Source: Bacteroidota bacterium
Lineage (GTDB): Bacteria > Bacteroidota > Ignavibacteria > Kapaibacteriales > UBA2268
Assembly: GCA_017428585.1 (NCBI GenBank)
Contig: JAFRQN010000110.1
Span: 1 to 12,756 of the forward strand
DNA length: 12,756 nucleotides
Reading direction: 5' to 3'
The first letter of the stretch is position 1; every line of letters starts with the position of its first letter. Position numbers and translations under genes: made by a program. This document shows positions 6,454 through 12,756 of the stretch, piece by piece. The notes under the pieces were generated by a model. The model was not told where the DNA came from, searched no databases, and was given only the letters and a program-made list of their open reading frames with translations.

Positions 6454-9400
6454 ATGATTAGATATATAGAGATATCATTAAAATATATAATAATCGGATT
6501 ATGTATTTTTAATTTTGTTGATCTGCCTTTATTATCCAATAATAAAGACAGGTTAAGTCTTCCTATATCTTCACATCAAACTAATTTTCAGACAGCTCAA
6601 AAAGTATTAAATGAGTATTTAATGAGTTTTGACACACTGCCAAAAGGCTGGAAACAATTTAAAAGGGCTGAAAGTTTTTGGCAGAATAGATGCTTTCCTA
6701 ATGGCGATATGAGCAGTGCAAAATATTCATTAAAACAGCTGCTGAATTTCAATCATATTGATATAGACAATGAATTAAAAAATGGGAAAAATTGGATAAA
6801 TTTATCAGAATTATTTAATTTTAATCATAATTGTAATAATAAAATTGGATATAATTTATTCAGCGATGATTATTTTTGGGAAGAAATGGGGCCGTACAAT
6901 GTTGTTAAAGCTCCTGATAATTATGAATTTGAACCTGGGAATGGAAGGGTAAATTGTATAACATTTATGCCTGATAATGACAGCATTATATTTGTTGGCG
7001 CTGCCTCGGGCGGTATTTGGAAATCTGTTGATGCTGGAAATACTTGGAGGGCAATTCCTTTTACTGGTATTCTTTCACTGGGTATTATGGATATTGTTAT
7101 TTCAAAATCTGAACCTAATGTTATGTATGCGTCAACAGGAGATGCTTCAGGTTGGAATTTATTCAAAACATTTTCTATCGGTATTTTGAAATCAACAGAT
7201 TATGGCGAAACTTGGAGTATTTCAAGCAGTTCTTTTTATTTGGCTGATTCTGTTTACGCTGGACGTCTGGTTGTTGATCCTAATAACAGCAATATAGTTT
7301 ATGCTGCAACTTCAAAGTCTGTTCTTAAAACTGTTGATGGTGGTCTTTCTTGGACATCGGTATTGGACGGCTATGATTGCAGAGACATTAAAATAAATGA
7401 AAATAACAGTAATATTATCTATGCTGCAACTTTTGGGTATAACCACACTAATTATATTTTTGTTTCCAAAGATGCTGGTTCTACTTGGGAAGCAAAACAA
7501 CAATATGACGACATTTGCCGTATCGAATTAGCAACAACTCCAAGCGATCCTAATCTAATTTATGCTATAACCTCACACAGGAATATAAATTTAGGAATGG
7601 AAGGTCTCTATATTTCAAGAGATGCAGGAAGCTCTTGGGATACTGTTATGCATATAAGCGACACAATTAATTATATTAATTTAGTTGATCGACAAAGTTT
7701 TTATAATCTTGCTATATCTATTGCACCTGATAATCCAAATGAAATATTGGTCGGCGGCGTACAAATGTATTATACTAAAGATGCTGGGAAAAATTGGGTC
7801 AATATCTTGGGTAATGCTCATTGCGATATTCATCGTTTTAGTTTTTCTAATTCCAAAAACAAAATTTATACTGCTAACGATGGAGGGATCTATTGGATTT
7901 ATAGAGATACTCTGCGTGCGTATGAAATAATCGACACAAACAATATTCCGCCTCTGCATTGGAACAATATAACAGATGGATTAAATATTACTCAGTATTA
8001 TAGAATAGGCGCTCATCCATATACTGATAAATATTTTCTTGCTGGTTCTCAAGATAACGGAACGCATATTCTAAAAAATGGCAAATGGCAGGGAGCATTT
8101 TATGGCGATGGAATGCAGTGCCAATTCCATCCTAAGGATTTAACAAATCTTGTATGTTCCTATCAAAGAGGAGGAAATATAGGTTTTAATGTTCAAGATG
8201 ATTTCCCATGGATTACTGAATTTGCTATTAATCCTATTGCGCCGGATACTATGCTGATTGCTGGAACGAATGTTTGGCTTCAAAATCTAAATAACAGCGA
8301 TATTGCTTTTAAATTATCAGATCTCCCTTATTTAGACAATAACAATGAAATAAGAGCTATTGCTGTAACTCCTCAAAATAAGGATTATATTTATGCTTCA
8401 AGAACTAATAGATTGTATTCAACCAAAAATTATGGCAGCGATTGGAAAGAATTATATTTTACCAATGCGACAATAGTTGATATTAAAATTAATCCAAATA
8501 ATATTGATATGATTTGGACTGCTCACAGCGGACATTATCAAAATGAAAAAGTACTTCAGTTTAGTGATGCATCTATTAAAAATTTATCCTATAATCTGCC
8601 AAATGTATCTATTAATGCGGTAGAGTTTTATCCTGATGAAAATCTGCTCTTTGCTGGAACGGATATAGGTGTTTTTGTTTTGGATTTGAATGATACTCTC
8701 TGGTATAATTTCAATAATAAAATGCCAAATGTCTGTATTAATGAGCTGGAGTATATTCCTAATACTGGTTATTTGTATGCTGCATCTTGGGGACGGGGGG
8801 CTTGGAAATGCAGGTTGAAAACCTGTAATGATGTTGTTAAGCCTATATTAAATTTTGAGGGAAATTATGAATTTTGCAATCCTTACAAAGAGTTTTTGCC
8901 ATTGACAATAAGCAATAAAATAGATGGATATCAATATTTATGGAGCAACGGCAGTACCGAGGATACGATAAATGCTTTTTTAGGTACTTATTATGCTGTT
9001 GCAATTTCTCCTGATGGTTGTTCTGAAGTCTCTGAGGAATGTACTGTCAATTATAAGGATATTAATCTAATTCTTAATCGTCCTGAGGTGGTTTCTTTAA
9101 CTAAAAATCCTAATTGTCTTAACACACAGATAAAATATCAGTGTATATGCGATACTAATTATATTGCTGATTTCTCTTGGTCAAATGGATCAAAAGATAC
9201 TATTGCGGGGTTTGATACAGAAGGGGAGATTATTAAATTATTCTATACTTATCATTCTGGCTGTTCTGATACATTGGTTGTCGATACTGTTAAATACTTT
9301 GAGCCGATAGATAATCCAGTTATTACTAAAAATAAATTAATGTTAACCTGCAATGTTGAATGCGGTTATTATGAATGGTATCACAATGATAATTTAGTTT

Positions 9401-9783
9401 ATGATTCTTGGTTCCGTGATTATAAAATTACTGCTCCGGGTAAGTATTACGCAATTATTTATGACGACAATTTCTGTCCTTATAAATCTAATGAGATAAT
9501 TGTAGATTTTGGCAGTTTTGAAAATGACAAGCTGCTTCAGGCTAAAACTACTCCTAATCCTAATCATGGATTTTTTACTTTGGAGCTTTATACAGGTAAT
9601 AAAGTTAAAGCAAATATTAATATTTTAGATGCAGAAAGCAAGGTTGTTAAATCTTTTGATTGTACAATAGATAAATTCTTTTATCATGAAATAGATTGTT
9701 CTGCATTATCTCAAGGACAATATTTTATTAAAATTGATATCAAGGATTATTCTCGAACTCTGCCGTTTAATATTATAAAATAA
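6454..9783 (+). CDS. secreted BNR/sortilin-like propeller protein with Ig-like modules and T9SS domain
   Basis: 1109 residues. The hydrophobic N-terminus (IIIGLCIFNF after basic residues) acts as a signal peptide; the exact cut is unclear. Residues ~140-790 form a repeat propeller of the BNR/VPS10 kind. Asp-box motifs S/T-x-D-x-G-x-x-W start near residues 191, 247, 293, 338, 388 and 441, with a weaker one near 656. Typical family phrases include GRVNCITFMP, GGIWKSVDAG and AGSQDNGT. Residues ~800-1020 hold Ig/PKD-like modules (WSNGS at 830 and again at 909, a related WY motif near 975) with cysteines suited to disulfides. Residues ~1030-1109 are a T9SS type A sorting domain (TPNPNHGFF, GQYFIKI, ending in IIK). 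Relatives are large surface or released proteins of Bacteroidota, thought to bind glycans or proteins; there is no direct evidence of enzymatic activity. The peptidase gene follows after 141 bases. Confidence 0.9.
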   Translation: MIRYIEISLKYIIIGLCIFNFVDLPLLSNNKDRLSLPISSHQTNFQTAQKVLNEYLMSFDTLPKGWKQFKRAESFWQNRCFPNGDMSSAKYSLKQLLNFNHIDIDNELKNGKNWINLSELFNFNHNCNNKIGYNLFSDDYFWEEMGPYNVVKAPDNYEFEPGNGRVNCITFMPDNDSIIFVGAASGGIWKSVDAGNTWRAIPFTGILSLGIMDIVISKSEPNVMYASTGDASGWNLFKTFSIGILKSTDYGETWSISSSSFYLADSVYAGRLVVDPNNSNIVYAATSKSVLKTVDGGLSWTSVLDGYDCRDIKINENNSNIIYAATFGYNHTNYIFVSKDAGSTWEAKQQYDDICRIELATTPSDPNLIYAITSHRNINLGMEGLYISRDAGSSWDTVMHISDTINYINLVDRQSFYNLAISIAPDNPNEILVGGVQMYYTKDAGKNWVNILGNAHCDIHRFSFSNSKNKIYTANDGGIYWIYRDTLRAYEIIDTNNIPPLHWNNITDGLNITQYYRIGAHPYTDKYFLAGSQDNGTHILKNGKWQGAFYGDGMQCQFHPKDLTNLVCSYQRGGNIGFNVQDDFPWITEFAINPIAPDTMLIAGTNVWLQNLNNSDIAFKLSDLPYLDNNNEIRAIAVTPQNKDYIYASRTNRLYSTKNYGSDWKELYFTNATIVDIKINPNNIDMIWTAHSGHYQNEKVLQFSDASIKNLSYNLPNVSINAVEFYPDENLLFAGTDIGVFVLDLNDTLWYNFNNKMPNVCINELEYIPNTGYLYAASWGRGAWKCRLKTCNDVVKPILNFEGNYEFCNPYKEFLPLTISNKIDGYQYLWSNGSTEDTINAFLGTYYAVAISPDGCSEVSEECTVNYKDINLILNRPEVVSLTKNPNCLNTQIKYQCICDTNYIADFSWSNGSKDTIAGFDTEGEIIKLFYTYHSGCSDTLVVDTVKYFEPIDNPVITKNKLMLTCNVECGYYEWYHNDNLVYDSWFRDYKITAPGKYYAIIYDDNFCPYKSNEIIVDFGSFENDKLLQAKTTPNPNHGFFTLELYTGNKVKANINILDAESKVVKSFDCTIDKFFYHEIDCSALSQGQYFIKIDIKDYSRTLPFNIIK

Positions 9784-9880
9784 CGGAAATTATACGAAAT
9801 ATTTTACATTAATTATTTTTAATAACAGTTAATTTTTATTTAATAATGATATTTAGCAATTTTTAATCTCTATTTTCAAA

Positions 9881-9897
9881 TAATTTTGTTATTTTTG
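9881..9897 (+). promoter_or_regulatory. two candidate -7 boxes upstream of the metallopeptidase gene
   Basis: TAATTTTG (9881-9888) and TATTTTTG (9890-9897) both match the Bacteroidota -7 consensus TAnnTTTG exactly, 28-36 bases before the ATG at 9925. No exact TTTG lies at the expected -33 distance for either, so support is partial. If real, the gene has its own promoter and a short leader. The rest of the 9784-9924 gap shows no terminator hairpin. Confidence 0.35.
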
Positions 9898-9924
9898 TAG
9901 TGGGTTAATTAATATAAAAAAGCA

Positions 9925-11577
9925 ATGACTAAAAATATAAAAAACATAGCAAGAATTATATTGTTTATATACATATTTTATTATCCAAAACTTGAAGCGG
10001 AAGAGCTTGATTTTGGCGCTGTGAAATCTGCAACAAGCAGATTCTTTTCTAATGAATATATAAGTATTTTGAATAAAAAAGGAAATCAGCTTCTTGATGA
10101 ACTGCCTGTCATGCAGACCTGCGTCATTTCCAAAAACGGTTTTTTCAAAATTCATTTTGATACTGCGGGTGTTCATGCAGTAGAAAATATCGATCTTAAT
10201 TTTAATGGGATTCCTGATTACATAGACAATGTTTCTGAAATATTTGATTATGTCTATGATAAGGAAATAAATTCTATGCAGTTTAATCCTCCAAGAACGA
10301 ATGCTTTTGAGAATGATGGATATTACAACATATATGTAAAAGATCAGGTACATGACCAGCAGGCTTACGGATACACAACGCCTGTACGAAGTTATAAAAA
10401 CAAATGTCCTTTCATTAAATGGTATTCTTTTATAACTATTGACAATGATTATTCAGAATTGGATTCTATTTTAGTTAAAGGCAAAAAAGTTCAGCTTTAT
10501 TCTACCAAAGGAATTGAAGCTCTTAAAGTTACTGCTGCACATGAATTTTTCCATGCCGTCCAATATGCTTACGCTGATGATTTGTATAATGGAATGAGTA
10601 CGCCGTCTGTCTATGAAATGGCGAGTGTCTGTATGGAAATGCTTATATATCCTGAACTGAATGATTATATAGTATATGTGAATCAGCTATTGACCGATCT
10701 TTCTAAATATCCTTTATCCGATGTAAATCCTGAAACAGGGTATAGATATGGTATTTTCTTCTATATGCTCTGTGAAAAATATGGTGCTTCATTCTTAAAA
10801 GAGTATTGGGAAACTGTTGAAACTGGTCTTGTATGTTTCAAGGCTCTGGAAGAACTGCTTGGAAGCAAAAACTCTTCTTTAAAAAATGAATGGATTGAAT
10901 TTATTAATTGGATTTATCATACCGGCAAAAATACAATTCCAAATCAATATTTTTTCTTTGCTGATAAATGCAAAGATATCGTTCCTGTCAAATCAGAAAT
11001 ATTTAACAAAAAAACTGTTATTTCTGATTATTTTATGCCGTATGAACTGGTATTTATTAGAGTTTTCTTTAATAGTCCTGAAAAAACTAAAACAGATGAT
11101 ACTGCAGATTTCTTTATTACCAATTTTGATACTGAGGAATTAGCAAAGCAGACCTATAGACAGCAGCAGTATTCCTTGTTTATTAATAATAATGATGAAG
11201 ATAATGCAGTAAAAATTTATGATACGCTTTTTGCACGCATCTATTCTATGAATGAATATCTTGGATATTCTTATTTCTTCAGAGCTGGTTCTAAGGTTAA
11301 TATTGTTGATAATGCATATCCTCAGCCTTTTAATAAAGAATATCATCAATATATTTATTTCCCTGCGCCTGAATACATTAATATCGGCTCTAAAGTTAAT
11401 CTAACTATTTTTACTACCGATATGAAAGAAATAGTTTATCAACAAAAGAATGTTATTGTTGATAATGAAAACAAGGTAATCGAATTTTTTGCTAATGGGT
11501 TGGCTGATGGAATTTATATCTACAGAATTGATGTGTACGGTACAACTGAAAAAATCGGAAAATTTATTGTTAAGTAG
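9925..11577 (+). CDS. secreted HEXXH zinc metallopeptidase (MXAN_6640-like) with T9SS domain
   Basis: 550 residues. Residues 1-25 form a signal peptide (basic start, IILFIYIFYY core, cut likely after LEA). A calcium-loop-like motif D-x-N-x-N-G-x-P-D spans residues 90-98, as in this family just ahead of the catalytic part. The zinc site is H206-E207-F-F-H210 (AAHEFFHAVQ). Residue E231 (VYEMAS) aligns with the family's downstream WxEG(T/S) glutamate and is the probable third ligand. E238 follows, and PELNDY matches the family's DEVNDY stretch. Residues ~460-550 are a T9SS sorting domain, but its entry motif reads YPQP instead of the usual YPNP. It ends in GIYIYRIDVYG and KFIVK. Characterised members are few and their substrates unknown, so a surface or released protease is inferred. 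The start lacks a ribosome site. Confidence 0.88.
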   Translation: MTKNIKNIARIILFIYIFYYPKLEAEELDFGAVKSATSRFFSNEYISILNKKGNQLLDELPVMQTCVISKNGFFKIHFDTAGVHAVENIDLNFNGIPDYIDNVSEIFDYVYDKEINSMQFNPPRTNAFENDGYYNIYVKDQVHDQQAYGYTTPVRSYKNKCPFIKWYSFITIDNDYSELDSILVKGKKVQLYSTKGIEALKVTAAHEFFHAVQYAYADDLYNGMSTPSVYEMASVCMEMLIYPELNDYIVYVNQLLTDLSKYPLSDVNPETGYRYGIFFYMLCEKYGASFLKEYWETVETGLVCFKALEELLGSKNSSLKNEWIEFINWIYHTGKNTIPNQYFFFADKCKDIVPVKSEIFNKKTVISDYFMPYELVFIRVFFNSPEKTKTDDTADFFITNFDTEELAKQTYRQQQYSLFINNNDEDNAVKIYDTLFARIYSMNEYLGYSYFFRAGSKVNIVDNAYPQPFNKEYHQYIYFPAPEYINIGSKVNLTIFTTDMKEIVYQQKNVIVDNENKVIEFFANGLADGIYIYRIDVYGTTEKIGKFIVK

Positions 11578-11604
11578 TAATTATGATTTATAGATATAAG
11601 AAAA

Positions 11605-11640
11605 ATGACAAATTGGAAGAATGGAGGAAAATATGAGTAA
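11605..11640 (+). other. 11-codon ORF overlapping the hsdS start; possible hsdM remnant or leader peptide
   Basis: ATG at 11605 opens a frame reading MTNWKNGGKYE and ends at the TAA inside the hsdS start (ATGAGTAA). In type I restriction loci hsdM often ends by overlapping the start of hsdS in just this way. The frame stays open upstream only to the TGA at 11584-11586. It may therefore be the leftover end of an hsdM gene, a leader peptide for coupling, or chance. I cannot choose between them from sequence alone. Confidence 0.3.
11623..11627 (+). promoter_or_regulatory. strong Shine-Dalgarno GGAGG for hsdS
   Basis: GGAGG ends five bases before the ATG at 11633 and settles the start codon. The residues after it (LDELINELCPDGVEYVPL) match the usual N-terminus of this HsdS group. 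Confidence 0.7.
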
Positions 11641-12756
11641 ATTAGATGAGTTGATTAATGAATTGTGTCCTGATGGGGTGGAGTATGTTCCGTTATGGTC
11701 AATTACAATTTGGGATAAAAAATTCAATGCTGTTGATAGGAATAAACAAAAAAAAGTTTATGATTATCACTATTTTTTTGCAAATGAATTAGAGCCAATG
11801 ATTGTAGAAAATGGTGATATAAAAATACTGACGACAAGTACTTCTGATTTATATACAACTGAAGAGTATGCAGGCGAATATATTGTAGATCGTGAAATTA
11901 TTGCTATTCCTGGTGGTGGTAATCCTAATATTCAATACTACAATGGTAAATTTATTACTTCGGATAATAGAATTGCAACGTCTATTGACACCACAGTTAT
12001 AGACAATAAATTTATATATTATTATTTGCAGAATAAACTTGACGAAATAGGTTCATACTATAGAGGAGCAGGAATAAAACATCCAGATATGGCAAGAGTA
12101 TTAGATATGAAAATTCCACTTCCCCCAATAGAAGTACAGCTGGAGATAGTACGTATATTGGACAAGTTTACTGAACTCACGAAAGAACTCACGAAAGAAC
12201 TCACAGCCCGTAAAAAGCAGTATGAGTATTATAGGGATGAATTGCTGAAGTTTGATGAGGGAGTGGAGAGAAAGACTCTTGGAGAGCTTTGTAATATAAT
12301 AGTAGGAGGTGAAGTTCCATTAGATAGTATCAAAGGTGAAATACAAGATGAAAAGCATCAATATCCAATTTGGGGAAATGGGAAGGATATATATGGATAT
12401 GCTTCAACTTATTTAATTGAAAATGATGCAGTTTGTATTTCATCAATAGGTGCTAATACAGGAGCAGTTTTTTTCCACAAGGGAAAGTTTACACCTATAA
12501 TACGATTGAAGGTGCTTGTTCCAAAGAATAACGATATTAATAATAAATATTTATTCCATGCAGTATCGACTATAAATTTTACTCCCAAAAAAAGTAGTGT
12601 TCCTAATATGAGTTCAAGCGATATAAAACAAGCATGTATATATGTTCCGTCTCTTGATGAACAAATAAGAATTGCAAATATTTTAGATCGATTATATAAA
12701 CTTTGCAACGACCTAACGGAAGGCTTGCCAGCAGAAATAGCAGCAAGACAGAAACA
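11633..12756 (+). CDS. hsdS: type I restriction-modification specificity subunit HsdS, truncated at the window edge
   Basis: 374 visible codons with no stop before the right edge. HsdS chooses the bipartite DNA target of the HsdM2-S methyltransferase and the full R2M2S nuclease. The two-fold layout is clear. Target-recognition domain 1 (~18-160) ends in IPLPPIEVQLEIVRILDKF. A helical linker (~178-215) contains TKEL repeats and ARKKQYEYYRDELL. Target-recognition domain 2 (~220-350) begins KTLGELCNI and ends in VPSLDEQIRIANILDRL. The edge falls in the second copy of the conserved helix (AEIAARQKQ), so only a short C-terminal part is missing. No hsdM or hsdR lies upstream: the gene follows the peptidase by 55 bases, so partners should be downstream or elsewhere. 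Both domains look intact. The recognition sequence cannot be read from the protein. Confidence 0.93.
   Translation, partial: MSKLDELINELCPDGVEYVPLWSITIWDKKFNAVDRNKQKKVYDYHYFFANELEPMIVENGDIKILTTSTSDLYTTEEYAGEYIVDREIIAIPGGGNPNIQYYNGKFITSDNRIATSIDTTVIDNKFIYYYLQNKLDEIGSYYRGAGIKHPDMARVLDMKIPLPPIEVQLEIVRILDKFTELTKELTKELTARKKQYEYYRDELLKFDEGVERKTLGELCNIIVGGEVPLDSIKGEIQDEKHQYPIWGNGKDIYGYASTYLIENDAVCISSIGANTGAVFFHKGKFTPIIRLKVLVPKNNDINNKYLFHAVSTINFTPKKSSVPNMSSSDIKQACIYVPSLDEQIRIANILDRLYKLCNDLTEGLPAEIAARQK
12173..12208 (+). repeat. 12-bp tandem repeat in the hsdS central linker
   Basis: GAACTCACGAAA occurs twice exactly (12173-12184, 12185-12196) and a third unit (12197-12208, GAACTCACAGCC) matches at 9 of 12 bases. 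It encodes ELTK-ELTK-ELTA. The position equals that of the TAEL repeats of EcoR124-type HsdS, where two versus three copies change the spacer of the recognised DNA by one base. Confidence 0.9.

Noticed and set aside
9784..9880. Possible terminator between the BNR and peptidase genes
   Set aside because: No stable stem found; T runs alone are expected in such AT-rich DNA.
9889..10353. 154-residue minus-strand reading frame
   Set aside because: Lies opposite the signal peptide and start of the metallopeptidase gene, has no recognisable domain, and its Ile/Tyr/Lys-rich composition is that of an antisense AT-rich frame.
12409..12708. 99-residue minus-strand reading frame
   Set aside because: Entirely inside the second recognition domain of hsdS, which has clear family motifs in the plus direction.

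Overview
The window is a very AT-rich stretch (roughly 70% A+T by eye) of a bacterial genome. It is most likely from a Bacteroidota or a close relative in the Fibrobacterota-Chlorobiota-Bacteroidota group. Four of the eight genes end in a type A C-terminal sorting domain of the type IX secretion system (T9SS), a system restricted to that group. Several genes (the HD phosphodiesterase, the BNR protein, the metallopeptidase and the Cys-array gene) have no Shine-Dalgarno sequence and start after A/T-rich leaders, as is usual in Bacteroidota. I cannot name the genus.

Layout. Bases 3-602 are the 3' end of a secreted T9SS protein whose start lies outside the window. Bases 725-3033 are a tight two-gene unit: a small secreted protein with 14 cysteines, translationally coupled (TAATG) to a second T9SS protein that is a paralogue of the first. 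Their last 87 codons align without gaps and are about 86% identical in DNA. A strong hairpin terminator (3053-3086) closes this unit. Bases 3219-5522 encode a complete 7TM-HD (PgpH/YqfF-type) cyclic-di-AMP phosphodiesterase. It converges through a bidirectional terminator (5547-5581) on a minus-strand gene (5600-6253). That gene encodes an unusual cytoplasmic protein with 19 cysteines in a strict three-residue period, followed by a Lys-rich and then Asp/Tyr-rich tail. From a 200-bp divergent intergenic region, the plus strand continues with a 1109-residue secreted BNR/sortilin-like propeller protein with Ig-like modules and a T9SS domain. Next comes a secreted HEXXH metallopeptidase of the MXAN_6640 type, also with a T9SS domain. 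The window ends inside a type I restriction-modification specificity gene (hsdS, 11633 to the edge), which carries 12-bp tandem repeats in its central linker.

How it fits together. Most of the window is devoted to exported, surface-attached or released proteins: two paralogous T9SS proteins, a disulfide-rich partner, a propeller and a peptidase. The phosphodiesterase is a housekeeping second-messenger enzyme. The hsdS gene begins an accessory DNA-modification locus whose hsdM and hsdR are not visible. The most unusual items are the period-3 cysteine array, the repeat-containing hsdS linker with a possible hsdM remnant just upstream, and the duplicated secreted family with a well-conserved C-terminal domain.
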